A stretch of 64,000 nt of DNA from Colwellia sp. (GCA_013215295.1 JABSOZ010000002.1:1-64000); one strand, 5' to 3'. Numbered from the stretch's first letter, positions 26,357-36,286 are shown. Numbers and translations are program-made. Notes: generated from the sequence alone by a model not told the origin.

Positions 26357-27103
26357 ATGTTTAATCACCAAATAACCGCAAGCTCTTTAGCCAATAAAAC
26401 AATATTAATCACCGGCGCAGGAGATGGTATTGGCCGCCAAGCTGCATTAACTTATGCTGAATTAGGCGCTACCGTTATTTTACTTGGAAAAACAACCTCA
26501 AAATTAGAGTCAGTTTACGACGAAATCATTGCTCAAGGTTCTGCTGAACCAGCCATAATCCCTCTCGACATGAAGGGAGCAACTAAGCAAAATTATATTG
26601 ATATGACATCAACGATTGTCAGCCAATTTGGAAAACTTGATGGCGCATTACTCAATGCTTCAATGTTAGGAGAGCTAACTCCTTTCACGCAGATACATGA
26701 ACAAATCTGGCAAGATGTCATGAATGTTAACGTTACTGCTCAACACTTAATGGCACAAGCCTTAATTCCAGCATTGCTACTCAGTGATAATGCTTCATTA
26801 GTATTTACAACTTCTGGTGTTGGCAACAAAGGAAAAGCCTATTGGGGAGCTTACAGTGTTTCTAAATTTGCTACTGAAGGGTTGATGCAGGTCATTGCTG
26901 ATGAATACGAAACTACAAGCTTACGTGTTAATGCAATAAATCCAGGTGCGACACACACGAATATGCGTAACTCGGCATACCCCGCTGAAAATAAAGATGA
27001 AATATCACAGCCTAAAGATATTATGCCAGCCTATGTTTACTTAATGGCTGAAGATAGCTTGTCTGTTAATGGACAACGTATTAACGCTCAAGAATCGAAA
27101 TAA
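26357..27103 (+). CDS. yciK: Short-chain dehydrogenase YciK
   Basis: The ATG at 26357 gives 248 residues aligning with E. coli YciK. The open frame extends upstream to a GTG at 26222, but those 45 residues are not conserved. The NAD(P) motif TGAGDGIGRQ is at about residues 19-28. LDGALLNASMLGE holds the NAG-like region, with A replaced by S. The catalytic residues are in FTTSGVGNKGKAYWGAYSVSKFATEG, with Ser, Tyr and Lys present. The substrate is unknown. In E. coli yciK pairs with btuR, which is absent here. Confidence 0.92.
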   Translation: MFNHQITASSLANKTILITGAGDGIGRQAALTYAELGATVILLGKTTSKLESVYDEIIAQGSAEPAIIPLDMKGATKQNYIDMTSTIVSQFGKLDGALLNASMLGELTPFTQIHEQIWQDVMNVNVTAQHLMAQALIPALLLSDNASLVFTTSGVGNKGKAYWGAYSVSKFATEGLMQVIADEYETTSLRVNAINPGATHTNMRNSAYPAENKDEISQPKDIMPAYVYLMAEDSLSVNGQRINAQESK

Positions 27104-27108
27104 TAAAA

Positions 27109-27136
27109 AAGGCCGTAACTTTTAAGGTTACGGCCT
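27109..27136 (-). terminator. Terminator of fadD, shared with yciK
   Basis: The stem AGGCCGTAAC/GTTACGGCCT sits 6 bp after the yciK stop and 30 bp after the fadD stop. Six T residues follow on the minus strand, so it acts best for fadD. Confidence 0.85.
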
Positions 27137-27166
27137 GTAAATAAAGTTAATGATTAATATAACGAA

Positions 27167-28831
27167 TTAACGTAACTCTCTTCTTAAAATTTTACCAACA
27201 TTAGTTTTTGGCAGTTCATCACGAAACTCAACTTTTTTGGGTACTTTATAACTCGTTAAGTGTTCTCGACAATGCATGATGAGATCTTTATCTGTTAAAG
27301 ACTTATCTTTAAGAACAACAAATATTTTTACAGCTTCCCCCGTTGATTCATGTTCTACACCAATAGCAGCAGCTTCTAAAACGCCATCATGCATCATGAC
27401 AACTTCTTCAATTTCATTAGGGAAAACGTTAAAACCTGAAACGATGATCATATCTTTCTTACGGTCAACAATTTTGAAAAAACCGTTCTCATCCATGAAC
27501 GCTATGTCACCCGTTGCCAACCAGCCATCTTTTAAAATATCATCTGTGTCTTCTTCACGTTGATAATATCCCTTCATGACTTGTGGCCCTTTAACCCACA
27601 TTTCACCTGAATCACCAATTTCAGCATCACTGCCATCGTCTTTAATAATACGTATATCCGTTGATGCCGCTGGCAAACCAATATTGCCACTGTAACTTTT
27701 TTGATCATAAGGACATAACGTCACTAAAGGTGCACATTCCGTTAAGCCATAGCCCTCTAACAAACGAGTACCTGTCACTTTTTCCCATTCTTCACCCACA
27801 GAACGTTGTACTGCCATACCACCACCAAGTGACATTTTTAATGTACTAAAATCTAGAGAATTAAATCCGGGTGTATTGAGTAGACCATTGAATAAAGTGT
27901 TCACACCGGTAATTGCGGTGAATTTATACTTTCCTAGTTCTTTAACAAAACCAGGCATATCTCGGGGATTAGTAATGAGTAGATTTGTGCCGCCAAGGGT
28001 CAAGAATGTTAGGCAATTAGCGGTTAATGCGAAAATATGATAAAGCGGTAAAGCTGTGACAACTAATTCTTTTCCCTCTTCCATGAGCGGACTTATCGCG
28101 GCTTTCGACTGTAATAAGTTAGCTATCATATTACGATGAGTCAGCATTGCTCCTTTAGATACACCCGTTGTTCCACCGGTATATTGCAAGAATGCGAGGT
28201 CTTCACCACAGAGCTCAATCGGATTATAAGTTAAGGTAAGTCCCTTAGAAATTACTTTATTAAAACGAACGGTATTTGCTAACTTAAAAGCAGGCACCAT
28301 TTTTTTGACGTATTTAACGACGCAATTAACAACAGCGCCTTTAACCGTGCCAAGCCTGTCACCTAACGAAGTTATGATAACGTGTTTAACAGGCGTCTTA
28401 TCAATAACCTTTTCTAACGTGTGAGCAAAGTTTTCAATGATCAACATTGCTTTGGTATCTGAATCTTTTAATTGATGCTCTAACTCTCTTGCTGTGTATA
28501 AAGGATTAACATTAACCACCGTTAAACCTGCCAACAACGCACCAAATAAGGCAATAGGATACTGCAAACAGTTAGGTACCATTATGGCGAACTTATCACC
28601 TTTAACTAACCCTAATTCATTTTGTAAATAAGCGGCAAAAGCTTTAGCTTGAATATCTAAATCTCGATAATTTATCTCCGCTCCCATATTGATAAAAGCA
28701 GCACGCTCAGCATAAATTTCTACATACTTATTGAACATCTCAGATAATGAAGCGTATTTGTCTGGATCAATATCAAATGGAACTCCAGGGGGATAACTTT
28801 TTTCAAGCCAAATTTTTTGCGTTTGTTGCAC
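27167..28831 (-). CDS. fadD: Long-chain fatty acid--CoA ligase FadD
   Basis: The 554-residue AMP-forming enzyme activates fatty acids at the inner membrane before beta-oxidation. The ATP/AMP signature [20 protein letters not shown] is at about 215-234. The family motif [12 protein letters not shown] and the FACS-type [35 protein letters not shown] region are intact, and the C-terminal catalytic lysine is in [11 protein letters not shown]. The fadD-yeaY-tsaB-yoaA synteny of E. coli is retained with insertions. A weaker FadR-like sequence lies at 28997-29013. Confidence 0.95.
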   Translation of the reverse strand: MQQTQKIWLEKSYPPGVPFDIDPDKYASLSEMFNKYVEIYAERAAFINMGAEINYRDLDIQAKAFAAYLQNELGLVKGDKFAIMVPNCLQYPIALFGALLAGLTVVNVNPLYTARELEHQLKDSDTKAMLIIENFAHTLEKVIDKTPVKHVIITSLGDRLGTVKGAVVNCVVKYVKKMVPAFKLANTVRFNKVISKGLTLTYNPIELCGEDLAFLQYTGGTTGVSKGAMLTHRNMIANLLQSKAAISPLMEEGKELVVTALPLYHIFALTANCLTFLTLGGTNLLITNPRDMPGFVKELGKYKFTAITGVNTLFNGLLNTPGFNSLDFSTLKMSLGGGMAVQRSVGEEWEKVTGTRLLEGYGLTECAPLVTLCPYDQKSYSGNIGLPAASTDIRIIKDDGSDAEIGDSGEMWVKGPQVMKGYYQREEDTDDILKDGWLATGDIAFMDENGFFKIVDRKKDMIIVSGFNVFPNEIEEVVMMHDGVLEAAAIGVEHESTGEAVKIFVVLKDKSLTDKDLIMHCREHLTSYKVPKKVEFRDELPKTNVGKILRRELR

Positions 28832-29070
28832 TGTACGACTCCTCTACTAAATAGCTTAATTTTAGACGATTATTGGTTAATTCGATTAATATTTTTAGTT
28901 TTTTGTATTATTTTCTAATCGATATCATCATTTTTTATTCCATATTAATTATTATCATTAATTAAAACGGATGTTTGAATTTTCTTTTTACGTGATTACT
29001 GGTCTGATGTCTATAGTTTTCACAAGGGTTTACTATTTTCTCTTTATATATTCGTTATAATTAGAAAAAA

Positions 29071-29937
29071 TCAGCCAATAAACTCTAATATTTGTCTACT
29101 CGTGAGTTCAGGCACTTCCATATGGAAGTGATGACCACCTATTAACTTATGAGAAGTAAAATCATGAAACAAAGGTGCGAATTCTTTTAGACCACTTTGT
29201 ACGAATGATAACCCTTTATCACCATAGATTAATTGTACGGGCATTTTGATATCCTGAATAAATTGTTTTGCTTGCGCTAAAGTTAATCGGTACGGAGAGG
29301 TATTTCTTAAACGACTGTCTGAACGCCATATAAAACCATGGTCTAGTTCAATAATGCCACGTTCAACCAGTAACTTTGCCTGTTCAAACTTCAAATCAGA
29401 CACTTGTACTCTGGCGCTAATTGCAGAATCGATACTTGGATGGAATTTCTTCTTTTTAGACGATGACAATATTTGTGTATTATTCTTTAACCGACTGAGC
29501 ATCCCCTTACGTAAATGCTCTGTACTTTCGTCAGCTTCACTGCTAATAAAACCAATTGAATCAAGTAAAGTCAATGATTTTACTTTCTCAGGGAATGCAG
29601 CTGCAAACGCAGAGGAAATCATTCCTCCCATTGAGTGAGCAACAATATCAGTGGGTTGCCATTCATTGCTTTCAAACAACAATAACAAATCATAAACATA
29701 ATCTATAAAGTGATAATGGGCATCAGGACTTCTATGGGATGACATGCCATGACCCGTCCAATCAATTGCAATAACACGTTTACCTTTTAAATAAGGCATC
29801 AAAGGTAAAAAGCTTGCTGCGTTATCTAACCAACCATGCAAACACAAAATTAATTCGTCGTTTTTATTGCCATAAGCTAAACCTGTAAGTGTAAGCTCAC
29901 CTAAATTAAAGCTAACATCTTCTGCTTTATAATCCAC
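29071..29937 (-). CDS. Alpha/beta-fold hydrolase
   Basis: The 288-residue protein has LCLHGWLDNAASFLPL (oxyanion region), the nucleophile elbow AHSMGGMI near residue 102, a DSIG stretch and a C-terminal GGHHFHME histidine. The layout resembles serine-hydrolase-like proteins often next to fadD in marine gammaproteobacteria. It lies 9 bp downstream of the Slp lipoprotein gene in the same direction and is likely co-transcribed. An esterase or thioesterase-like role is possible, but the substrate is unknown. Confidence 0.87.
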   Translation of the reverse strand: MDYKAEDVSFNLGELTLTGLAYGNKNDELILCLHGWLDNAASFLPLMPYLKGKRVIAIDWTGHGMSSHRSPDAHYHFIDYVYDLLLLFESNEWQPTDIVAHSMGGMISSAFAAAFPEKVKSLTLLDSIGFISSEADESTEHLRKGMLSRLKNNTQILSSSKKKKFHPSIDSAISARVQVSDLKFEQAKLLVERGIIELDHGFIWRSDSRLRNTSPYRLTLAQAKQFIQDIKMPVQLIYGDKGLSFVQSGLKEFAPLFHDFTSHKLIGGHHFHMEVPELTSRQILEFIG

Positions 29938-29946
29938 AAATAAAAC

Positions 29947-30531
29947 CTATTTTTTCTTTTTATTTGACGTTGAAGGTTTACGAACAATAACTCTTCTAGG
30001 GTGAGTTGAGTATTGGGGATAACGCCAGTAAGAAGGTGTATACCAAAAAGGAGATTGGATAATACGCACATCAACCTTTTGAATATCTTTCCATAAATGA
30101 ATATATGACGCTTTTAGCACAGGGTAATTATATTCGTGCTCACCAATCTTCCCATTTTCTGAAGAAGTTACCGTGCCTAACGCGGTTATGCTTCGTCCTT
30201 CTTTATAAATTACAGGGTCAAGTAATCCAGCAATATAAACACGAAAACGCCCCTGTGTTTCATCACCTTGCTTTGGTCTAGCTGATGACTTTAATGAAAA
30301 GTGCACAACTTCCAGCATACTGTTGTTTGCATTATTCGTAACTTTAGCAATAACACCACCCCAGCGCGCTAGATTCCCCTGCTCACTATTTGTATTTTCA
30401 CGAACCGCTGAAAAATTTGTTAATGTTGTACTTTCAGATACCATTAATGCTTTAGGAACAGCTGAACAACCCGTAATAAACATGGCACTTACCAATAACG
30501 GTAACGTTAAAATCAGATTAAATTTTTTCAT
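29947..30531 (-). CDS. Slp family outer-membrane lipoprotein (YeaY-like)
   Basis: The 194-residue protein has a lipoprotein signal peptide with lipobox ITGC near residue 22. The Slp-domain blocks NLARWGGVIAKVTN, FRVYIAGLLDPVIYKEGRSITALGTV and YPVLKASYIHLW follow. In E. coli the Slp paralogue YeaY lies between fadD and tsaB, the same neighbourhood as here, so this is the likely orthologue. The C-terminus is a basic tail rich in Arg, Lys and Ser. Confidence 0.9.
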   Translation of the reverse strand: MKKFNLILTLPLLVSAMFITGCSAVPKALMVSESTTLTNFSAVRENTNSEQGNLARWGGVIAKVTNNANNSMLEVVHFSLKSSARPKQGDETQGRFRVYIAGLLDPVIYKEGRSITALGTVTSSENGKIGEHEYNYPVLKASYIHLWKDIQKVDVRIIQSPFWYTPSYWRYPQYSTHPRRVIVRKPSTSNKKKK

Positions 30532-30532
30532 G

Positions 30533-31198
30533 CTACTTACCCTTTTTAGACATCTTTGCTAACCAAACAATACCACCAACACCAATACTAAACCATACAA
30601 CGACCCATAAAAATTCAGGTATGCCAGTGAGTTGTGATAATGCAGCACCATCACCAAAGTTTCGACCATCGACCAAATACCAAGGGCTTTTGACACTATT
30701 AAGTAAAATGAGCGCGCCTGTTATTTGCAAACTTGTCTGTAAGTAACTTAATTTACTGTATTTAAATTTCAACAAAACCAAAGCTAATAAAACAGTGATA
30801 ATAATTAAGGTGAGGATATCTCTAGCCCAAAAGATCAAAGTAGTGAGTAACAATAAAGCAATTACACCACTTAATATTTGTGCAATTCGTTGATGCATAG
30901 ACGCAATAAAATAAATACAAATCCCCCACAATGCTGCGCCAGCATAGCCCATAAAACTGATCAAAAAATTCCAGCCTCCGCGAGTAGTACATAAACCGCC
31001 CCCATTAGGAAATAATTGTATTTGCACAATACTCCCTCCAGTAATTAATGCAGCAAGGCCATGACTGATTTCATGAAAGTAAGTTTCAAGCCACTTAAAG
31101 GGAATAGATACAATGGGAATTTGACTAAGAATAAAAGCGGAAAATAATATTAACCAAAATCGATGTTTTTTCATAAAAGATAAAGAGTGAGCATTCAT
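30533..31198 (-). CDS. M50B-like membrane zinc metallopeptidase
   Basis: The 221-residue protein has about five membrane helices. The HEISHGL motif at about residues 42-48 matches HExxH of intramembrane zinc proteases and is followed by an alternating glycine-rich GGGLCTTRGGWNFLISFMGYAGAALWG segment. The second motif (NxxPxxxxDG) of site-2 proteases is not clear; a late YLVDGRNFGDG stretch could supply the aspartate. The stop abuts the Slp gene start. Substrate and role are unknown. Confidence 0.75.
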   Translation of the reverse strand: MNAHSLSFMKKHRFWLILFSAFILSQIPIVSIPFKWLETYFHEISHGLAALITGGSIVQIQLFPNGGGLCTTRGGWNFLISFMGYAGAALWGICIYFIASMHQRIAQILSGVIALLLLTTLIFWARDILTLIIITVLLALVLLKFKYSKLSYLQTSLQITGALILLNSVKSPWYLVDGRNFGDGAALSQLTGIPEFLWVVVWFSIGVGGIVWLAKMSKKGK

Positions 31199-31274
31199 AT
31201 TATATTTTTCTTTATTGAGTAAGTGAGATGTAAAGGAGGTGAATTAACATTGAAAAAACGGTCCTACCTGATCA

Positions 31275-31709
31275 TTAGACGAGTAAATCGATACCAAATA
31301 CTTGCTTAATATTTTCACGTTGTGTGATGTTGTCTACCGATGAGTATGCGGCAATGGCTGTCTGGTTTTGCTTTGATGGGCTATCGTAACTCGCTTTACT
31401 GCTGTTTTGATTATTACCTTGTGAAGGTGATTGTAATGCGTTTGAAGATGTTTGCGCTTGTTCGCTACTAAACTGAGCTTGTTCAACTAAGGCCAGCGCT
31501 TTTGCGTCAACATCAAAGCGTTCAACTTGACTCGTTTGCTTATTTTGTTCTTGGGATTGTTGAGTGCTTTGTTTATTACTTTGTTCAACTTGCGTGGTAC
31601 TTTGTTGTACACGCAAACGATCACGTTGCTCAGCAACCTGATTTTGGTTATCAACCGGCAAAGAACTGCTCGTTTGAGGAGTGTACGAACTTGCACCATT
31701 TATCTGCAT
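31275..31709 (-). CDS. Glutamine/serine-rich small protein of unknown function
   Basis: The 144-residue protein is dominated by Gln, Ser, Asn and Thr and is predicted to be disordered. The N-terminus MQINGASSYTP and the C-terminus ITQRENIKQVFGIDLLV are the only structured-looking ends. It has no signal peptide or membrane segment. It lies between tsaB and the M50-like gene, inside an otherwise conserved E. coli gene order. No homologous function is recognised. Confidence 0.65.
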   Translation of the reverse strand: MQINGASSYTPQTSSSLPVDNQNQVAEQRDRLRVQQSTTQVEQSNKQSTQQSQEQNKQTSQVERFDVDAKALALVEQAQFSSEQAQTSSNALQSPSQGNNQNSSKASYDSPSKQNQTAIAAYSSVDNITQRENIKQVFGIDLLV

Positions 31710-31773
31710 ACTTTAAATTTACCAAAGTTTTGTCAAATAACAAAACTTTTTGTGTTCTTACTGTAATAAATTT

Positions 31774-32475
31774 CTATTTGCCCGGTAGTTTTTTCCATGA
31801 AACTGTATCTCGCACATAAACAGGCTGAGCATTTTCAGCACTGACTGCCATCCCTTTTGAGAAATAATACTGACCAATTTCTAAGAGTTCTTCCGCATTA
31901 GGAAAAAGTATTTCAGGTGAACCTGCATTGATTTTCAATGACTCAAGTTCATTTTTATAAGCATCCCAACCTGTACCAACGCCATATACTTGTTGTTCTT
32001 CAGCTAAATGTTCACTCAAATATTCAGCTAATTTCGCAGGAGGTAATACAGTATCACTAATCACAGACTCCATAATACCTTGCTCGTTTAGCTGGTAGTA
32101 CCCTGCATAAACTTCTGACATTCTCGCATCAATAGTTGCAATAACGTCAACTTGCTGATGCATTGTATAAGCTCTTTGTGCCATGACTTGTAACGTTGAC
32201 ACGCCAACAACTTTTAAGTCTGCAGCAAAAGCTAAACCTTGCGCAACACCTACACCAATGCGAACACCCGTAAAGCTTCCAGGCCCTTGACCAAAAATAA
32301 GCCCATCTAATTGTGCTAACTTGATATCTGCTTTTTTAAGTAAGCGGTCAATCATAGGTAGTAAAAGTAAACTGTGTGATTGTGGTGCTAACTCAAACTC
32401 GCTGATCGTTTGATTGTTATACGTTAATGCTACTGAACACGCTTCTGTTGAAGCGTCGATTGCCAAAAAATTCAA
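31774..32475 (-). CDS. tsaB: tRNA threonylcarbamoyladenosine biosynthesis protein TsaB
   Basis: The 233-residue protein is the TsaB (YeaZ) partner of TsaD in forming t6A37 on tRNAs reading ANN codons. The start MNFLAIDASTEACSVAL, the EFELAPQSHSLLLLPMIDRLL block and the GPGSFTGVRIGVGVAQGLA motif are characteristic. yoaA lies directly upstream, 45 bp away, as in E. coli. Confidence 0.96.
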   Translation of the reverse strand: MNFLAIDASTEACSVALTYNNQTISEFELAPQSHSLLLLPMIDRLLKKADIKLAQLDGLIFGQGPGSFTGVRIGVGVAQGLAFAADLKVVGVSTLQVMAQRAYTMHQQVDVIATIDARMSEVYAGYYQLNEQGIMESVISDTVLPPAKLAEYLSEHLAEEQQVYGVGTGWDAYKNELESLKINAGSPEILFPNAEELLEIGQYYFSKGMAVSAENAQPVYVRDTVSWKKLPGK

Positions 32476-32520
32476 ATTATTCTCTCTAAAATGTATCGTT
32501 AATACTGTTGTAGTTATCCG

Positions 32521-34449
32521 CTATTTCGATAGCTCACTGAGAAATCGACTTGCTTGCTCGATATCTCGACTACGTTTCATTGTCGGTAGACTTTTCAAAA
32601 ATATTTCGCCATAAGGACGATTCACTAATCTATCATCACATATTACCATGACACCTTGGTCGGTAACATCACGAATTAAACGACCGACGCCCTGTTTTAA
32701 GGCTATAACGGCTTGCGGTAATTGGATCTCCGCAAAAGGATCGCCGCCACGACGTCGGACATCCTCGCAACGCGCTTGCAACATAGGATCATCGGGTGAA
32801 GCGAAAGGCAATTTATCAATGATCACGCACGTCAACTTGTCACCTCGAACATCAACGCCTTCCCAAAAACTTGCCGTTGCTAATAAAATTGCCTCTGGGT
32901 TTTCGATAAAGGCATCTAATAAACGCCCTTTACTCATTCGTCCTTGTACTAATAAAGGTGATTCGATTTTTTCAGCTAATATGTCAGCCACTTGGTTTAA
33001 CATGCGATAACTGGTAAAGAGTAAAAAACATGCCCCCTTACTCGCTAAAATTAAGGGAATGGCTAATTCAGCTAATGCCAATGCTCGGCCATGATGCTGA
33101 GCATCAGGTAAATAACGCGGCACGATGAGTTGCGACTGTGCTTGATAATCAAACGGACTATCAACTAATAACGTTGCGGCTTTTGTTTTCGCTAAATTCA
33201 AACCGAGTTGCTGAGAAAAGTGATCGAAGCCTTCATTTACCGCCAAAGTCGCTGAGGTAAAAACCCAACCTGCATCTGACTTTGCAATATAGTTACTAAA
33301 TTTATCGGCAACACTTAAGGGGGTTAAATGTAAAACGACATGACGACGAGTAGTTTCATACCAAAAACTCATGCCATCTATATCTACATTCGCCATAATG
33401 TCGTATTTAGCCAGTATATCTACTGCGCGTTCATAGCAATTATCAATGGCTTCGTTACGAGAAATACAGATTTTGATCACTTGATAAAGAAAGTCTAAAT
33501 CTGTTTTTAGCGCTGAAAAGGCTTTTTCAAATCTTGGCTGACGATATTTTTCTCGCCAATTTCCTCGTTCAGGATCATGAAAAAATAATAATCGAAATTC
33601 CTGGGCTGCTTTTTGGCATTTTTCCGCGGCTTTACCTAATTGTTTTACATCGGTTAGCGTAGTTTTATATATTTGAATAACATCAGAGCATAAATCAAGA
33701 ATTTGTTTCGTCGAAAAAGCTTCACCGAAATATTCACTCGCAATATCCGGAATCTGATGGGCTTCATCAAAAATAACCACGTCAGCCTTGGGAATAAGCT
33801 CGCCAAAACCTGTGTCTTTTAAAGCCATATCAGCGAAAAACAAATGGTGATTCACAACAAGAACATCTGCGTCAATTGCTTTTTTGCGGGCTTGAACCAA
33901 ATAACATTCGTCAAAATTTGGACAATCTTTTGCCAGACAATTGTCGGTGGTACTGGTAACAAACGGGAAGATGCCTGAATCTTCAGCTACGTCAACTATT
34001 TCGCCTATATCACCACTACGCGTAGCTGTTGCCCATGTGCGAATTTTAACAAAATCAGTCAGCATAGCCGCATCTAACTGCCCTCTTTCTTTTACATAAA
34101 GTTCAAGACGATAAATGCACAAATAATTTGCTCGTCCTTTAAGTAGGGCTACTTGCACATTAGTTGCCATGGCATTACGAATAAGAGGGATATCTTTATG
34201 AAACAATTGCTCTTGTAAGTTTTTTGTTCCTGTAGAAATAATCACTTTTTTTTCTGACAACAAAGATGGGATCAAATAGGCAAAGGTTTTCCCGGTGCCC
34301 GTACCTGCTTCAACAATGAGGCAAGTTTTTTGTTCTATGGCACGGTCTACATCTATCGCCATATCAATTTGAGCTTGCCGCGGCGAATAGCCGTTAAGCA
34401 CTTTAGTGAGAATACCTGAAGATGAAAATGCTTGTTCAACTGGAGTCAT
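32521..34449 (-). CDS. yoaA: ATP-dependent DNA helicase YoaA (DinG/XPD family)
   Basis: The 642-residue superfamily 2 helicase has Walker A EAGTGTGKTFAYLIPS (about 43-58), a DEAH box in IFDEAHQIPD, and C-terminal motifs including FTSATL, LLATASFWEGVDVRGD and QGVGRLIRD. Four iron-sulphur-cluster cysteines are visible: one in NYLCIYRLE and three in CLAKDCPNFDEC. In E. coli YoaA acts with HolC in replication repair and is SOS-induced. I saw no clear LexA box upstream. Confidence 0.95.
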   Translation of the reverse strand: MTPVEQAFSSSGILTKVLNGYSPRQAQIDMAIDVDRAIEQKTCLIVEAGTGTGKTFAYLIPSLLSEKKVIISTGTKNLQEQLFHKDIPLIRNAMATNVQVALLKGRANYLCIYRLELYVKERGQLDAAMLTDFVKIRTWATATRSGDIGEIVDVAEDSGIFPFVTSTTDNCLAKDCPNFDECYLVQARKKAIDADVLVVNHHLFFADMALKDTGFGELIPKADVVIFDEAHQIPDIASEYFGEAFSTKQILDLCSDVIQIYKTTLTDVKQLGKAAEKCQKAAQEFRLLFFHDPERGNWREKYRQPRFEKAFSALKTDLDFLYQVIKICISRNEAIDNCYERAVDILAKYDIMANVDIDGMSFWYETTRRHVVLHLTPLSVADKFSNYIAKSDAGWVFTSATLAVNEGFDHFSQQLGLNLAKTKAATLLVDSPFDYQAQSQLIVPRYLPDAQHHGRALALAELAIPLILASKGACFLLFTSYRMLNQVADILAEKIESPLLVQGRMSKGRLLDAFIENPEAILLATASFWEGVDVRGDKLTCVIIDKLPFASPDDPMLQARCEDVRRRGGDPFAEIQLPQAVIALKQGVGRLIRDVTDQGVMVICDDRLVNRPYGEIFLKSLPTMKRSRDIEQASRFLSELSK

Positions 34450-34545
34450 GAAAAATACGGCTAATAAATATTGCCATTAGTATAAAGAATAATGAGCTAG
34501 AGAGAAATACACATTCGGCGTATTAAATAATGTTTACGTAAATGA

Positions 34546-34914
34546 CTAAACAAAAAGATCTAAATGGTGAATATCTTCATCAGGTTCATCGTGTCTTTTT
34601 TTCGGATGAATGAGTTCTTCTTTTTGGATAATTACTGCTGCCATATCATCATCGAAATTATCTGTAAACTTATTAACAAGAACATCTGCAACGATTTCGT
34701 TGCACTCATCATTTTCTTTATCATGTTGCTGATGCTGTTTTTTTTCTGAATGATCTTTGGATAAGTCAACATACTGTTCATGGTTTTCAAGATGATCAAG
34801 ATCATCCGTCAATTCATTTAATGACGGTTCTTTAGAAAGCGCTTTAACGCGAACACGATCGGGTTTAATGGGCGTCTGCACAACACGAGTTAATACCGTG
34901 GTAAAAATATCCAT
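34546..34914 (-). CDS. Small acidic protein of unknown function
   Basis: The 122-residue protein is rich in Asp, Glu, His and Lys and is probably disordered. The start MDIFTTVLTRVVQTPIKPDRVRV is the most ordered part, and the C-terminus DEPDEDIHHLDLFV is acidic. It has no signal peptide, transmembrane helix or recognised domain. It stands alone between yoaA and the histidine operon. The coding call rests on frame length and a good ATG. Confidence 0.55.
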   Translation of the reverse strand: MDIFTTVLTRVVQTPIKPDRVRVKALSKEPSLNELTDDLDHLENHEQYVDLSKDHSEKKQHQQHDKENDECNEIVADVLVNKFTDNFDDDMAAVIIQKEELIHPKKRHDEPDEDIHHLDLFV

Positions 34915-35166
34915 ATGTCATTTAACCTTTTATTAACTTATCAACTTAAGTATCGGCCATAATCGACATTTCTTTATATCCTTATTCCATTATTTTATAA
35001 GAACTGTTTATTTATTACTTGCTCATTATAAAAATAATCAGTAGTGTGATTATTAATTAGAGAATGATTTGGAACGAAATATAATTTTCGTCAAATTATT
35101 AACAGAAATTAATTAATCAAGTAATAAACTTATTAGTTAAAAAACAAAACAAACAATGAGCATTAT

Positions 35167-35217
35167 ATGAATATTAACCTAAGCACACTACATCGCCATC
35201 ATCACCATATCGATTAG
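35167..35217 (+). CDS. hisL: Histidine operon leader peptide HisL
   Basis: A 16-codon frame encodes MNINLSTLHRHHHHID: one His, an Arg, then four His in a row, five His in total. It is followed by a GC-rich hairpin terminator 60 bp downstream and then hisG. This is the classical attenuation design: slow translation of the His codons under histidine shortage favours an antiterminator. It is too short for normal gene finding. Confidence 0.93.
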   Translation: MNINLSTLHRHHHHID

Positions 35218-35278
35218 CTGCTCAGGTTTATTCGCTGAGGGGCAATGACCTTTCGGCGAGTTATATAACTCAAATGTA

Positions 35279-35315
35279 AACCCCCGAAAGAGTCTATCTC
35301 TCTCGGGGGTTTTTC
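35279..35315 (+). terminator. Attenuator terminator of the his operon
   Basis: The stem ACCCCCGA(A)AGAG/CTCT(C)TCGGGGGT is followed by TTTTT. A preceding competing structure (CTCAGG...CTGAGG, about 35220-35240) can be drawn as part of the antitermination switch. It sits between hisL and hisG. Confidence 0.9.
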
Positions 35316-35386
35316 GCATTTTATAGCCCTTGAAATTGTATATACAGCAATTTTTGGCCAACGTTTTATTTAAAGGAAGTACCAAC

Positions 35387-36286
35387 ATGACAACACAAAC
35401 TCGTTTACGCATCGCTATGCAAAAGTCCGGTCGCTTAAGTGACGATACCCAAGCTTTACTGAAACGTTGTGGCTTAAAGCTCAATGTTACTGACCGACGT
35501 TTATTGGCACATGTGGCGAACATGCCTATCGATATAATGCGTGTCCGTAGCTCTGATATTCCAGGCCTCGTCATGGACGGTGTTTGTGACTTAGGCATTG
35601 TGGGTGACAACACATTAGAAGAAGCCGCATTAGAACGTGAATTGATGGGGCAGAAGTCTCAATATATCCGCACTTCACAACTTAACTTTGGTGGATGTCG
35701 TTTGTCAATTGCGATGCCTGAAGGTTTTGATTACCAAGGTGTGCAGAGTTTAGACGGTTTACGCTTTGCAACAACCTACCCGCAGTTATTAAATCGTTTC
35801 GCGAGAGACAACGGTATTAATGTTGATTTTTGTTTATTAAAAGGATCGGTTGAAGTAGCCCCTCGTGTTGGTTTGTCTGACGGTATTTGCGATTTAGTTT
35901 CAACCGGCGCCACCTTAGAAGCGAATGGTTTGATTGAAGTTGAAGAAATATTCAAATCTACAGCATCACTCATTCAAACCTCTACGGCTTTATGTACTGA
36001 AAAACAGAATATTCTTAATACGCTTCTTCCACGTATTCAAGGTGTAATAAAAGCCAAAGAAAGTAAATACATTATGCTACATGCGCCAAAAGACAAAATA
36101 GCAGAAGTAAGTGCATTAATGCCGGGCAAAGAAACACCGACAATTTTACCTTTAGCAGGTCGTGACGATTTAGTTGCTGTACATGTTGTTGCTACTGAGA
36201 CTTTCTTTTGGGAGACGATGGAAGCGTTAAATGCTCTAGGCTGTAACTCAATACTCGTTATGCCAATTGAAAAAATGATGGGTTAA
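35387..36286 (+). CDS. hisG: ATP phosphoribosyltransferase HisG (long form)
   Basis: The enzyme commits PRPP and ATP to histidine synthesis. The start is the ATG at 35387 with AAAGGAAGT upstream, giving 299 residues, the same as E. coli; an upstream TTG frame at 35330 is not needed. The start [21 protein letters not shown] and the [22 protein letters not shown] phosphoribosyl-binding region are typical. The C-terminal ACT-like regulatory domain of HisG-L, subject to histidine inhibition, is present. Confidence 0.97.
   Translation: MTTQTRLRIAMQKSGRLSDDTQALLKRCGLKLNVTDRRLLAHVANMPIDIMRVRSSDIPGLVMDGVCDLGIVGDNTLEEAALERELMGQKSQYIRTSQLNFGGCRLSIAMPEGFDYQGVQSLDGLRFATTYPQLLNRFARDNGINVDFCLLKGSVEVAPRVGLSDGICDLVSTGATLEANGLIEVEEIFKSTASLIQTSTALCTEKQNILNTLLPRIQGVIKAKESKYIMLHAPKDKIAEVSALMPGKETPTILPLAGRDDLVAVHVVATETFFWETMEALNALGCNSILVMPIEKMMG

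Noticed and set aside
34450-34545. LexA box upstream of yoaA
   Set aside because: No CTGT-N8-ACAG sequence was found, although yoaA is SOS-regulated in E. coli.
35330-35386. Extended hisG start at TTG 35330
   Set aside because: The ATG at 35387 has AAAGGAAGT upstream and gives exactly the usual 299 residues.
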